This document shows positions 9,365-18,472 of a DNA stretch of 64,000 nucleotides, in pieces. The translations under genes were made by a program, and so were the position numbers. Each line of letters opens with the position of its first letter. Within the stretch, counting starts at the first letter, position 1. The stretch is from Novosphingobium sp. CF614. GTDB lineage: Bacteria > Pseudomonadota > Alphaproteobacteria > Sphingomonadales > Sphingomonadaceae. The notes under the pieces are model-generated. The model was not told where the DNA came from. It saw nothing but the letters and a program-made list of their open reading frames with translations, and did not search any database. The stretch covers positions 186,001 to 250,000 of the forward strand of contig NZ_FOOR01000004.1 of the NCBI RefSeq assembly GCF_900113255.1, given 5' to 3'.

Positions 9365-9459
9365 CCTTCGTCATTGCGAGCCGCCGAAGGCAGCGCGGCA
9401 TGGCCAAGGCGGTTTTGCCTTGCCCTGGATTGCTTCGGCGGCTTCGCCGCCTCGCAAAA
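9365..9459. repeat. REP-like palindromic repeat, copy A
   Basis: The left part (9365-9403) matches 43957-43995 at 35 of 39 positions by eye, including TTGCGAGCCGCCGAAGGC-type sequence. The right part (about 9425-9458) is TGGATTGCTTCGGCGGCTTC-type sequence and partly inverts the left arm, giving a long imperfect hairpin. Confidence 0.65.
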
Positions 9460-9480
9460 GGGGGGAAGATGAAGAGACTT

Positions 9481-9515
9481 GGCCTGACACGTCCGGCTCG
9501 CCGGCGTGTCAGGCC
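9481..9515. terminator. Strong hairpin ending the SDR/acyl-CoA operon
   Basis: GGCCTGACACG (9481-9491) pairs perfectly with CGTGTCAGGCC (9505-9515), and an inner CCGG-CTCG-CCGG adds four more pairs. It lies 16 bp past the stop of the minus-strand SDR and is followed on that strand by AAGTCTCTTC. It separates the operon upstream from the TonB receptor. Confidence 0.75.
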
Positions 9516-9531
9516 GTTTCCGGCAGTTGGT

Positions 9532-10497
9532 TCAATGCGCCGATTGCAGCGTCGTCTGGTTGCCGCCGGCCAGCTTCGCATTCGGCTGAGCCTCATGCTT
9601 GCCGACCCCGACGCCGACGTTCACCGCCGCGCTCATGTCGATCACCTTGTCGACATTGGCGGCGATCTCCTCGGGAGTCAGGTTTTCGCTGGTATGGCCC
9701 TGGTTCTGCATGACCGCCGTGCGCAGCACTTGCCCGCCACCGCAGGCCAGCAGGACGCCGTTGAGCGGGCAACTCTCATGCGCGAGATAGACCGCCGCCG
9801 GCGAGCACAGCTCGGGCGGGAAGATCTGGCCCAGCCTGGCGAAGGATTCCGGCGGCCGGCCATAGACGTGCGACATGACCTCCGGCGAAGACATCCGTGT
9901 CGCCACGCGCGGCGAGAAGCCGTTGACCGCGATGCCGTATTTCGGTGCTTCGGCAGCCAGCGCCAGGGTAAGGCCGATCACCCCTCCCTTGGCGCCGCCA
10001 TAGGCGGTCATCATTTCATGAATGCCCAGCGGACCTTCGGACACGGTGTTGACGATCCGCCCGCCGCCGTTCTTCATGAAGTGCTTCCAGACGGCCTGCG
10101 AAACCAGGACCGTGCCGAAGTAGTGGACATCGATCATGCGCCGAAAATCGTCGAAAACGTGATTTTCGAACAGTTCCGGCCCATTGATGCCGGCGTTGTT
10201 GATGGCAACGTCGAGCCGGCCGAAACTGTCGAGCGCGGTCTCGATCATGGCGGCGACGCCCTTTTCCTCGGTCACCGATTCGCAGCTGGCCACCGCCTCG
10301 CCGCCGGCAGCGCGGATCTCGTTCACGACTTCGCCGGCGGGACCGTCCGAACCGCCGGTTCCGTCGAGCGCCACGCCCCGGTCGGCGACGACGATGCGTG
10401 CCCCGCGCGATGCCAATGCCAGCGCGTGCGAGCGTCCGACCCCGCGTCCGGCGCCCGTGATGAGAACCACTTTTCCGTCAAATCGAAGTTCGCTCAT
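9532..10497 (-). CDS. Short-chain dehydrogenase/reductase with C-terminal extension
   Basis: NAD(P)-dependent SDR, 321 aa. TGAGRGVGRS near residues 14-23 is the cofactor glycine motif. NNAG follows, with the catalytic Ser in NTVSEGPLG and YGGAK as the Tyr/Lys pair. The C-terminal 60-70 residues go beyond a classical SDR and resemble the tail of MFE-2-type hydroxyacyl dehydrogenases (compare the SDR at 34409, which also has a long tail). Likely oxidises a hydroxyacyl-CoA or an alicyclic alcohol. It is the last gene of the minus-strand operon, ending at a strong hairpin. ATG 10497 aligns with the family start. Confidence 0.88.
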   Translation of the reverse strand: MSELRFDGKVVLITGAGRGVGRSHALALASRGARIVVADRGVALDGTGGSDGPAGEVVNEIRAAGGEAVASCESVTEEKGVAAMIETALDSFGRLDVAINNAGINGPELFENHVFDDFRRMIDVHYFGTVLVSQAVWKHFMKNGGGRIVNTVSEGPLGIHEMMTAYGGAKGGVIGLTLALAAEAPKYGIAVNGFSPRVATRMSSPEVMSHVYGRPPESFARLGQIFPPELCSPAAVYLAHESCPLNGVLLACGGGQVLRTAVMQNQGHTSENLTPEEIAANVDKVIDMSAAVNVGVGVGKHEAQPNAKLAGGNQTTLQSAH

Positions 10498-10534
10498 CGT
10501 CCCGACCTTTCCCGGATTTCCCTGCCGCACGCGA

Positions 10535-11290
10535 TCAGCGCGCCATGAACCCGCCATCGACGAGGATCGCCTGGCCGGTGATGAAGGAAGCGTCTTCCGA
10601 GGCGAGGAAGGCCACGACCTTGCCGATTTCCTCGGGCTCGCCCCAGCGGCGCAGCGGCACCTTCAGCGTCTCGTTGATAAGCTTCGCGCCGCCGTCCTCG
10701 GCCTCATAAAGGGGCCGGGTCAATTCGGACTTGATGTAGCCCGGGCACACGCAATTGACGCGGATGTTGTGCTTGCCGTTGGCAATCGCGAGCGTCTTGG
10801 TCATCCCCAGCACCGCATGCTTCGCAGCCGGATAGCCGGTGCCCTCGATCTTCTGCGCCAGCGAGCCGGTAACGCTGGAAAGCGAGCCGATGGTGATGAT
10901 CGAGCCGCCGCCCTGCGCCTCCATGATCGGCAGAACTTCGCGGCAGGCGAAGTACGGCGCCTTGAGGTACATGTCGATCTGGAAGTGCCATCCGGCCTCG
11001 TCGGCGGCGGTCGGCGCGCCGGCGCTGTTCACGAGGATGTCGAGCCGGCCGAACTCCTTGGCAACCGCCGCGATCGTCTCGACGATCGAGGCTTCCTTCA
11101 TCGCGTCGGTGTACATGAATTTGGCCTTGCCGCCCTTGGCGACGATGCCCTCGATCACGGCCTTTGAACGCTCCTCGTTGATGTCCCCGAGCACCACCAT
11201 CGCGCCCTCGGCCGCGCATGCCTCCGCCGAGGCCCTGCCCAGGCCCGACGACGCGCCGATCACCAATGCAATCTTATCCTGCAACTTCAC
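10535..11290 (-). CDS. Short-chain dehydrogenase/reductase
   Basis: Classical SDR, 251 aa. The N terminus carries VIGASSGLGRAS (cofactor binding), followed by NSAG, a catalytic Ser region (IGSLSSVTG), YPAAK, and a C-terminal ITGQAILVDGG. The start is GTG 11290, preceded by GAGGGAGAA. It is 37 bp from the next SDR in the operon. Substrate unknown; the setting suggests oxidation of a secondary alcohol formed after hydration. Confidence 0.88.
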   Translation of the reverse strand: MKLQDKIALVIGASSGLGRASAEACAAEGAMVVLGDINEERSKAVIEGIVAKGGKAKFMYTDAMKEASIVETIAAVAKEFGRLDILVNSAGAPTAADEAGWHFQIDMYLKAPYFACREVLPIMEAQGGGSIITIGSLSSVTGSLAQKIEGTGYPAAKHAVLGMTKTLAIANGKHNIRVNCVCPGYIKSELTRPLYEAEDGGAKLINETLKVPLRRWGEPEEIGKVVAFLASEDASFITGQAILVDGGFMAR

Positions 11291-11362
11291 TGGAATTCTC
11301 CCTCGTACTCGTTCGGCCGCGGGCGGGAACCGCTGTTCCCCCGCACCGGCATCCGGTTGCGA

Positions 11363-12160
11363 TCAATCAAACATCGTCAGGTCGATATCGGGCAGGTATC
11401 GCGGCGCCCGCTTCTCCCGGAAGGCGGTGAGCGCCTCCTTGGAATCCGGGTGTCCGCTCATGCGCACGGTGCCCGCCTGCTCGAACTTGTAGCCGGTCTC
11501 GAGGTCCATCCACTCGACCTTGTCCAGGATGCGCTTCGAAGCGCGCACCGCCGTGGGGCTGTAGGCCGCCACCCGCGCGGCAAGGCGCTTGGCTTCCTCC
11601 ACATGCTTGCCCGGCTCCGAGACGATCAGGCAGCCGCCCGCCGCGAACAGTTCCTGCGCCGACATCGGCTTGCCGGTGAAATACATCCGCCTCACCAGGG
11701 GGAACGGCGCGATGCGCGCCAGGTGCCGTGCCCCGCCCATCACGCCGACGGTCAGTTCCGGCAGGCCGAAGCTGGCATCGGGATCGGCAACCACGAAATC
11801 GCACGAACCCGAGAGCGCGAGGCCGGTGCCCAGCGCCGCGCCGTGGATCGCGCCGATGACCGGAACCGCGCAACCCGAGATGGCGTAGAACGCCTCCCGC
11901 ACGCGCCACATCCGCTCCGTGCCGTTCTCCGGCGTCATATTGGCGAATTCTTCCAGGTCATTGCCGGCGCAGAAATGCTTGCCGGTCCCGCCCAGGACGA
12001 TGACCCGCACCCCCTTGCCGACCCGGTCGACATGATTGAACAAGTCGGCGATCTCGATGTACATGTCGCGATCGACGGCATTGGCCGGCGCGCGATCCAG
12101 CATGACCGTCAGAATACCGTCAGCGTCGAGTTCCGTGCGAAGATACTTGTACGAAGGCAT
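11363..12160 (-). CDS. Enoyl-CoA hydratase/isomerase (crotonase)
   Basis: Crotonase-fold enzyme, 265 aa. The oxyanion-hole segments KHFCAGNDLEEF and GAALGTGLALSGSCDF are present. Of the two catalytic glutamates of classical hydratases, one is visible in FGLPELTVGVMGG; the other position (GTGLALS rather than GGGCELA) is lost. It could therefore be an isomerase or a C-C bond hydrolase type rather than a simple hydratase. Part of the minus-strand operon between an SDR and a flavin dehydrogenase. Confidence 0.85.
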   Translation of the reverse strand: MPSYKYLRTELDADGILTVMLDRAPANAVDRDMYIEIADLFNHVDRVGKGVRVIVLGGTGKHFCAGNDLEEFANMTPENGTERMWRVREAFYAISGCAVPVIGAIHGAALGTGLALSGSCDFVVADPDASFGLPELTVGVMGGARHLARIAPFPLVRRMYFTGKPMSAQELFAAGGCLIVSEPGKHVEEAKRLAARVAAYSPTAVRASKRILDKVEWMDLETGYKFEQAGTVRMSGHPDSKEALTAFREKRAPRYLPDIDLTMFD

Positions 12161-12198
12161 GGATCCAGGGTTCTCCGGTTATGGGGCCCGCTCGGGGC

Positions 12199-13839
12199 TC
12201 AACTGTTGGCTCCGCCGGCGTGGCGGGCGGCTCGGTAGCCGAATATGAACGAGGCGCCGATGCTGGCGCCGGCTCCGGGATAGACCGCCCCGGTTACGCC
12301 GGCGGTGACGTTGCCGGTGGCGTAGAGACCTTCGATCACGCTGCCATCGTCCTTGAGGACGCGGCCGTTCTCGTCCGTCACCAGCCCGCCATACGTGCCG
12401 ACATCGCCGGGATAGAGCTCCACGGCGTAGAACGGCGCTTCGTCCACGGTGCCCAGCGTGGGGCTGGGCTTGTGCGTCGGATCGCCGAAATAGCGGTCAT
12501 AGGCGCGCTCGCCGCGATGGAAATCCTCGTCGCGGCCGGCGGCGACGAAACCGTTGAAGCGCGCGACGGTCTCGGCCAGGCCGGCCTTGTCGATCCCGCA
12601 TTTCCCGGCCAGCTCTTCCAGCGTCGCGGCCTTCTTCATGTAGCCGCTGCTGATCCACTCCGACGGGGTATAGCGCGGCGGCGTCAACGCCCAGGCATAG
12701 CGCGCGCGGTGGCGGCTATCCATGATCGCCCAGCACGGCACGGCGCCCGCCTTGTAGATGTTCTGCCCGGTTTCCATGTAGCTGCAGGATTCGTCGGTGA
12801 AGCGCTTGCCGTGCTTGTCGACCACGATCAGGTGCGGCTTGGCGAGTTCGTTGGCATGGACGCCGATGTTGCCGTTGGGTTGCCGCGAGGAAACCACCCA
12901 GATCGCCCTGTCAAGACCATGCGTGGCCGCGCCCAGGCCCATCACCGCCTTGAGCATTTCGCCGGTGTCGCCGGGATTGGAAACGGTCCATTCGGTGAAG
13001 GACGGTTGCGGCCCGTATTGCTTGCGCATTTCCGCGTTGCGGGCAAAGCCGCCGGCATTCACCAGCACGCCGCGGGTGGCGCCGATCCGCACGTCCTTGC
13101 CATCGCGGCGTGCGACGACGCCGGTGACCCTGCCGTTCTCGACGATCAGATCAGTGGTCGGGCAATCGGTGCGAATGTCGATGCCGGCCTTGAGCGCGGT
13201 GAACAGCATCCAGCCCTGGATGGCCGCGCCGCTACCGGCGTATTCCGTGCCCAGCAGCTTGCTTTTGACGATCCGCGCGCCGACCTTGATGCTGGTCAGC
13301 GCCCCGGCCAGGGTGCGGGTCGCCAGCGTCATCTTGTGTCCTTCGACACCCTGTACCGGCAGCCGCAGGAAGTTGCGGCGAAGCTTGTCCTTCCACGGGC
13401 CAAGCTTGCGCACGTCGAACAACGCCATGCCGAGCGAGCGACCCAGCGGCTGACCGCCGGGCTGCTCGTCGTAATAGTCGGACCAGCCCTTGCAATAGAC
13501 CATCGGGATGCCCTTCGCGCGCAGCCAGTCGATCATCGCCGGACCGGTTTCGACATAGGCCTTCTTGCGGGCCAGGGTCGATCCGGGCTGTTCGGGCACC
13601 AGGCCCTGGAGATATTCGAGGCCCCGTTCCGGCGAGTCGTCGACACCCGCCTCGCGCATCAGCGAGTTGCCGGGAACCCAGATGATCCCCCCGGACATCG
13701 CCGTGGACCCACCCACCAGCGGCTCCTTTTCGAGGATCAGCGGACGCATCCCCTGATCGACGCAGGCCAGCGCGGCGCACATCGAACCGCCGCCGCTGCC
13801 GACGATCACGAAATCCGCCGTCTCGTCCCAGTTGCTCAC
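12199..13839 (-). CDS. FAD-dependent dehydrogenase, 3-ketosteroid-delta1-dehydrogenase-like
   Basis: FAD_binding_2 flavoprotein, 546 aa. The dinucleotide motif VIVGSGGGSMCAALA occupies about residues 10-24, followed by LILEKEPLVGGSTAMSGG. The C-terminal segment VYPGAGASIGASFIFGYRAA matches the YPGPG...FGYRAA block of ketosteroid delta1-dehydrogenases, whose Tyr and Gly act in catalysis. That family desaturates a ring ketone next to the carbonyl. The actual substrate could be another cyclic ketone. Start is GTG 13839. It sits in the operon between a crotonase and the acyl-CoA dehydrogenase pair, suiting a cyclic substrate. Confidence 0.87.
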   Translation of the reverse strand: MSNWDETADFVIVGSGGGSMCAALACVDQGMRPLILEKEPLVGGSTAMSGGIIWVPGNSLMREAGVDDSPERGLEYLQGLVPEQPGSTLARKKAYVETGPAMIDWLRAKGIPMVYCKGWSDYYDEQPGGQPLGRSLGMALFDVRKLGPWKDKLRRNFLRLPVQGVEGHKMTLATRTLAGALTSIKVGARIVKSKLLGTEYAGSGAAIQGWMLFTALKAGIDIRTDCPTTDLIVENGRVTGVVARRDGKDVRIGATRGVLVNAGGFARNAEMRKQYGPQPSFTEWTVSNPGDTGEMLKAVMGLGAATHGLDRAIWVVSSRQPNGNIGVHANELAKPHLIVVDKHGKRFTDESCSYMETGQNIYKAGAVPCWAIMDSRHRARYAWALTPPRYTPSEWISSGYMKKAATLEELAGKCGIDKAGLAETVARFNGFVAAGRDEDFHRGERAYDRYFGDPTHKPSPTLGTVDEAPFYAVELYPGDVGTYGGLVTDENGRVLKDDGSVIEGLYATGNVTAGVTGAVYPGAGASIGASFIFGYRAARHAGGANS

Positions 13840-13903
13840 TGCCTTGCGCCTCTCTCGTCCCGGTTTTCTGGTTCTGTCGGTGCGTTATGTCCGCCTGGGC
13901 GCC

Positions 13904-14983
13904 TCACCAGTCAACGAATTCGGTTGCGCGCAGGAACAGGCGCTGCGGCCTGCCGCCCCACGCGGTATCGAACATGGCGCGCTTCAGCCAGACATGCGCG
14001 TCGAATTCCCACGTGAAGCCGATGCCGCCGTGCAGTTCGGTGCACATGCGCGCGCAGATATCATAGACTTCGGTGGTCTGCGCTTTCGCCAGCGAGACGG
14101 CGTGGCTCGCCTTCTCGGGCATGCGGGCATATGTGTAGGCCGCGAACCAGTAGAGCCCGCGCGTCGGTTCCACTTCGACCACCACGTTGGCAAGCTGGTG
14201 CTTGATCGCCTGGAATTCGGCAAGCTTGGCGCCGAACGCCTCGCGCACCTGCACATAGTCGCGCGCCATCTCGGTGATCTTCCAGGCACCGCCATAGGCA
14301 TCGGCCGAAAGCAGGGCGAGCGCCGCATCCCACACCCGCGTCGCGGCGGCGGGGCCGTTCTGGAGCAGTTCGACCTCGGCCTTGTCGAAATCGATCGAGC
14401 AGATCGGGCGCGTCAGGTCGAGGCATTCGAAAGTCTCGCAGGAGACGCCCGGCTTCGCCATTTCCACGACGCCGAGCCGTCCGCCCTCGATACCGACCAC
14501 CACAAGCTGCGCGATGTCGCCATTGGGCACGTTGCGCTTGCGGCCCGAGATCGTCGTGCCTTCGGGCGCCATGCGCCAATCGGCGGGTGCCCAGGTGTCG
14601 TTACCCTCGGTCAGCGCGATCGAACCGAGCACTTCGCCCGAGGCGAGGCCGGGCAGCAGGCGCGCCTTCTGCTCCTCGCTACCGCCCTCGACGATCGCGA
14701 TCGTCGCCAGGACGTGCCCAAGGAAGGGCACCGCGGCGGTGGAACGGCCCAGTTCCTCGGCGCAGATCGCAAGTTCGATAAGCGACAGGCCCATGCCGTC
14801 GTTCTCTTCGGGCACGATGATCGCGGTCAGGCCGAATTCGACCAGTTCCTGCCAGGTCTCTTCGTCCCAAGCCTTCTTGCCGTCGATCACCGCGCGCACG
14901 CGGGGCTGGATGCGATCGGCGGCAAGGATCTTGCCGATGGTCGCCTGCAGCTGCTGCTGGTCCTCGTCGAGACGAAACTTCAC
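13904..14983 (-). CDS. Acyl-CoA dehydrogenase, probable partner subunit
   Basis: Acyl-CoA dehydrogenase family protein, 359 aa, with an N-terminal helical domain (FRLDEDQQQLQATIGKIL), a middle strand domain (GSIALTEGND) and a C-terminal helical domain (REAFGAKLAEFQAIKHQLAN, LHGGIGFTWE). The canonical YEGT catalytic glutamate is absent; the end reads AMFDTAWGG. Together with the next gene it resembles the alpha/beta pairs that form heterotetrameric dehydrogenases for bulky CoA esters. Its start (GTG 14983) overlaps the stop of the upstream partner by 4 bp (GTGA), which supports a complex. Confidence 0.88.
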   Translation of the reverse strand: MKFRLDEDQQQLQATIGKILAADRIQPRVRAVIDGKKAWDEETWQELVEFGLTAIIVPEENDGMGLSLIELAICAEELGRSTAAVPFLGHVLATIAIVEGGSEEQKARLLPGLASGEVLGSIALTEGNDTWAPADWRMAPEGTTISGRKRNVPNGDIAQLVVVGIEGGRLGVVEMAKPGVSCETFECLDLTRPICSIDFDKAEVELLQNGPAAATRVWDAALALLSADAYGGAWKITEMARDYVQVREAFGAKLAEFQAIKHQLANVVVEVEPTRGLYWFAAYTYARMPEKASHAVSLAKAQTTEVYDICARMCTELHGGIGFTWEFDAHVWLKRAMFDTAWGGRPQRLFLRATEFVDW

Positions 14984-16203
14984 TTGCTTGCCTCCCGGTT
15001 GGAACGGGCGTTCACGCCAACGCCGTCGCGCGGCAGGCCGAGGACGCGTTCACCGATGATGTTGCGCTGGATATTGGACGAGCCGCCAGCGATGCGAATC
15101 TTGAGCGACTGGAGCGAGGCATCGACCCACTTGGCGTTGCCCTTGAGCCCGTCGGTATCGATACCCGGGTTCATCATCATCAGGTCGTCCGCCAGCAGGT
15201 CGCGGGTGATGTCGTCGAGCTTTAGCAGCATCTCGGTGAGATAGAGCTTCTGCAGCATCATGTAATCGCCCGAAGGCTCGCCCACGGCTTCCATCGACAT
15301 GTCGCGATAGGCCGAATAGCGCATGGCCATGGCCCGCGCCTGCAACCGGGCGATGTCGGCACGGACGGCGGGATCCTCGATCGCCGGCTTGCCGTTGCGC
15401 ATCGTCCCCTTCGCGGTCCTGACGCAGCGCTGGATGAGGTGATCGGCCCAGTTGATGCCCGAGAACGCCGCGCGTTCATAGCGCAGCAGCATGCGCGACA
15501 CGTTCCAGCCGTTGCCGCGCCCGCCGACCACGGCGTCGATCGGGGCTTCGGCATTGGTGAAGAACACTTCGTTGAATTCCGGCTCGCCCGAGATCTGCTT
15601 GATCGGCCGAATCTCGACGCCCGGCTGGCGCAAGTCGAGCAGGAAATACGAAATGCCCTTGTGGCGCGGGGCCACGTCCTCCGGCTCGGTGCGGATCAGC
15701 GCCACCATGAACGGATACTTGTGGGCGCCCGAACTCCAGATCTTCTGGCCGTTGATGATCCACTTGTCGCCCACCAGTTCGGCGCGGGTCTTCAGCGAGG
15801 CAAGGTCGCTGCCCGCGTTCGGCTCGGAATAGCCTTGGCACCACATGAATTCGCGGCGCACCGTGGGCGGAATCCAGTAAGCCTTCTGCTCTGGCGTGCC
15901 ATGCTGCAGCAGGACCGGAACGACACGACCGGTGCCGATATGGACCACCTCGGTCGGGGCGCCGTGCTTCTTGATCTCCTCACGGATGATCTCGCCCTTC
16001 AGGAAGTCGAGCGGCTGTTCGGAGCCGCCGTATTCCTTGGGAATCGAGCGCATCATGTAACCGGCCTCGGTCGCGCGCCGGCGGAATTCCTCTTCACGCT
16101 GCTTCAGGTCGCCGATGGATTCCGGCAGTGGCCAATTTTCCTTCAGAAACTCCTGGAGCTTGGCCCGGAATTCCTCATTTTCCTCGGAGTAGGACAAGTC
16201 CAT
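14980..16203 (-). CDS. Acyl-CoA dehydrogenase, probable partner subunit
   Basis: Acyl-CoA dehydrogenase, 407 aa. FAD/substrate segments WCQGYSEPNAGSDLA and KIWSSGAHKY are intact. The canonical catalytic glutamate (YEGT) is replaced: the C terminus reads IAGGSSNIQRNIIGERVLGL. A Glu in LLRYERAAFSG could serve as the base, as in isovaleryl-CoA-type enzymes (inference). Translationally coupled to the shorter partner gene. Paired enzymes of this type oxidise CoA esters of steroid side chains and other large acids. Confidence 0.9.
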   Translation of the reverse strand: MDLSYSEENEEFRAKLQEFLKENWPLPESIGDLKQREEEFRRRATEAGYMMRSIPKEYGGSEQPLDFLKGEIIREEIKKHGAPTEVVHIGTGRVVPVLLQHGTPEQKAYWIPPTVRREFMWCQGYSEPNAGSDLASLKTRAELVGDKWIINGQKIWSSGAHKYPFMVALIRTEPEDVAPRHKGISYFLLDLRQPGVEIRPIKQISGEPEFNEVFFTNAEAPIDAVVGGRGNGWNVSRMLLRYERAAFSGINWADHLIQRCVRTAKGTMRNGKPAIEDPAVRADIARLQARAMAMRYSAYRDMSMEAVGEPSGDYMMLQKLYLTEMLLKLDDITRDLLADDLMMMNPGIDTDGLKGNAKWVDASLQSLKIRIAGGSSNIQRNIIGERVLGLPRDGVGVNARSNREASK

Positions 16204-16395
16204 CCGACCCGATCTCCTCTATGTACCTGTTTTCGGAACACGCGGCCGGGGCCGATTTTCCCCATGCATATCCCGTTGTTACCCATTCGACGGTCGGGGA
16301 AGTTGCCTCGCCCCTCTAGGGGGAGTCAGACATGATCCCATGCGTGCGAATGGCGCGTTCGTAGTCTTCCGGCCGAAGCCTCGGCCCGGATCGAT

Positions 16396-17631
16396 CTAGC
16401 CCGGATCGACCTGAATTGCACGGCTGGCCGCGAGATCGGCGATGGCGGCTTGGTCCATGCCCAGCAGTTCGGTCAGGATTTCCGCGCTATGCTCGCCCAT
16501 GCGGGGAGGATGGCGCCGGACGGGATCGATCTTGTCGCCGTAACGGATCGGCGAGCCGATCAGCGTCAGGTCCGGATCGTCGGGGTGGCCGGCCGAGACC
16601 TCCACCTGATTGGCCACCACTTGCGGGTCGGCAAGCGCCTCGGCGACGTTCGTCACCGGGCCGCAGATCACGCCGACGTTGACGAGGGCGTCGTAGAACG
16701 CCTGGCGATCCCACTTGGCGATCGCCTCGATCAGCATGGGCTGGAGGATGTGGTAGTTCTCCACGCGGCGCGCGCGTTCGGCGAAGCGCACGTCCTGCAA
16801 GAGGTGCTCCATGCCCAGGACGCCGCACAGTTTCGCGAAATCGACGTCCTTGCCGGCCTGCAACAGCACCTCGCCGTCGCGGCAGGAGAACAAGCCCGAA
16901 GGCGCCGAGCCCTGCCCGTCGTTCCCCATGCGCAGCGGCACTTCGCCGCTGAGCTGCGCGATGATCGCCTGCGAGCCCATCATCGCCATGCCGCAATCGA
17001 GCAGCGAGACGCGCGCCCAGTCGCCGTGGCGCTTGCCCTTGGCGCGGCCATAGAGCGCCGAGACCACCGAGACCGCGCTATAGAGCCCGGTCATCATGTC
17101 GACGACCGGCACGCCGACGCGATTGGGCGGGCCATCGGCCTCGCCGGTGACGCTCATCAGCCCGCTCATGCCCTGGACCACCACGTCGGTCGCCGGACGG
17201 CCGGCATAAGGGCCGCTTTGCCCGAAGCCGCTGACCGACAGATAGATGATGTCCTCGCGCACCTTGCGCAGGCTTGCCTCGTCAAGCCCGTACTTGACCA
17301 GCGCGCCGACCTTGAAATTCTCGATGAAGACGTCGCATTCGGCCGCGAGCTTGCGGATCAGCTCGACCCCCTGGGGCGTACCGAAGTCGATCGCGATCGA
17401 GCGCTTGTTGCGATTGAAATTGAGGTAGAAGGCCGACGCCGAACCCGCCCCCTCCTTGCCGCCAAGGAACGGGGGGCCATAGCCGCGGATGTCGTCACCG
17501 GAACCGACGCGCTCGATCTTGATGACGTCGGCGCCTAGGTCGCCCAGGATCTGCCCGCAAAAGGGCGCCGCGATCAGTCGCCCCAGTTCCAGCACACGGA
17601 CGCCTTCCAGCGGGCCGCCATTCTTGCTCAT
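16396..17631 (-). CDS. Class III (CaiB/BaiF family) CoA-transferase
   Basis: Family III CoA-transferase, 411 aa. The N-terminal LEGVRVLELGRLIAAPFCGQ and GADVIKIE blocks are typical. The catalytic Asp is D149 in GRPATDVVVQGMSG, aligned with the formyl-CoA transferase aspartate that carries CoA as an acyl-enzyme intermediate. It would move CoA between acids, activating a pathway acid without ATP. ATG 17631 is preceded by AAAGGTGAAGCA. It is 52 bp from the next upstream gene of the operon. Confidence 0.92.
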   Translation of the reverse strand: MSKNGGPLEGVRVLELGRLIAAPFCGQILGDLGADVIKIERVGSGDDIRGYGPPFLGGKEGAGSASAFYLNFNRNKRSIAIDFGTPQGVELIRKLAAECDVFIENFKVGALVKYGLDEASLRKVREDIIYLSVSGFGQSGPYAGRPATDVVVQGMSGLMSVTGEADGPPNRVGVPVVDMMTGLYSAVSVVSALYGRAKGKRHGDWARVSLLDCGMAMMGSQAIIAQLSGEVPLRMGNDGQGSAPSGLFSCRDGEVLLQAGKDVDFAKLCGVLGMEHLLQDVRFAERARRVENYHILQPMLIEAIAKWDRQAFYDALVNVGVICGPVTNVAEALADPQVVANQVEVSAGHPDDPDLTLIGSPIRYGDKIDPVRRHPPRMGEHSAEILTELLGMDQAAIADLAASRAIQVDPG

Positions 17632-17683
17632 TGCTTCACCTTTGTTCTTTAATCCACCCGAACTCGCGCCAGGTTGCCCGCGC

Positions 17684-18472
17684 TCAGCGCCCGGTAAACC
17701 TGGCGGGACGTCCTTCGGTCAGCGCCGCCGCCCCTTCGCGGTGGTCCTCGGTCATGAAAGTCAGCGTTTCCAGGCCCAGCGACATATCGAGATGCTCGGC
17801 CGCCTGCTTGCGCACCCAGGCACTGAGCGCGCGCTTCGTCATCGTCACGGCGGCCGGCGAGCCCTCCATGAGACGGCCGGTCCAGTAGTCGGTGCGCGCG
17901 TCGATCTCGGCGCGGGGAACGGACTCGGTCACCAGGCCGATCCGTTCAGCTTCCTTGCCGGTCAGCAGGTCGCCCGTCAGCAAATAGCGCCGCGACAGCA
18001 GCGGTCCGACGAAATAAGGCCAGAGCAGCGATCCACCGTCGCCGGCGGCGAGGCCGATCTTCACATGGGTATCACCGATCTTGGCCTCCTCGGCCATGAC
18101 CGTGACATCGCAGCACAGCGCCAGCGAACAGCCCTTGCCTACCGCGTGGCCGTTGATCCGGCCGACGATCGGCTTTTCGCAATCGAGCGCGGCAACGATC
18201 ACATCGCGTGCCAGCTGCATGCCGCCGAACCAATAGGCGTCGCGCTCTTCCGGCGTGGCCCAGGTCCCCTTGCCGCCGCCGCCGACGCAGAAGACCTTCT
18301 CCGCCTCGCCGGTCAGCACCACCACGCGAACATCGGGATCGCTGTTCACTTCGCGGAATATCCTGGTCAGGTCCGCGTTCGGCCGATGATCCCTGCGCAT
18401 CGCAAGCCACAGCACCGCGCCGCGCCGCTCGACGGCGATCGCGTCGAGCCCCTCGTACTTCTGGGCGGACAT
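17684..18472 (-). CDS. Crotonase-family enzyme lacking both catalytic glutamates
   Basis: Enoyl-CoA hydratase/isomerase superfamily, 262 aa. The oxyanion segments KVFCVGGGGKG and GHAVGKGCSLALCCDV are present. Neither classical glutamate is conserved (GCSLALCCD; DTHVKIGLAAGDGG), though an Asp occurs in AAGDGGS. This matches a crotonase subgroup with a GLVAGDGG-type signature rather than a standard hydratase. It is the first gene of the minus-strand operon and is divergent from the acyl-CoA ligase. Confidence 0.85.
   Translation of the reverse strand: MSAQKYEGLDAIAVERRGAVLWLAMRRDHRPNADLTRIFREVNSDPDVRVVVLTGEAEKVFCVGGGGKGTWATPEERDAYWFGGMQLARDVIVAALDCEKPIVGRINGHAVGKGCSLALCCDVTVMAEEAKIGDTHVKIGLAAGDGGSLLWPYFVGPLLSRRYLLTGDLLTGKEAERIGLVTESVPRAEIDARTDYWTGRLMEGSPAAVTMTKRALSAWVRKQAAEHLDMSLGLETLTFMTEDHREGAAALTEGRPARFTGR

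Larger units (their letters stand above)
9072..9531. other. 460-bp intergenic region with operator-like palindrome, repeat and terminator
   Basis: No gene is visible. In order from the receptor start it holds the receptor leader with its GGGGAGAG ribosome site, a palindrome at 9176-9192, a REP-like repeat at 9365-9459 and the operon-end hairpin at 9481-9515. Short open frames here have no ribosome sites or recognisable protein character. Confidence 0.6.
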
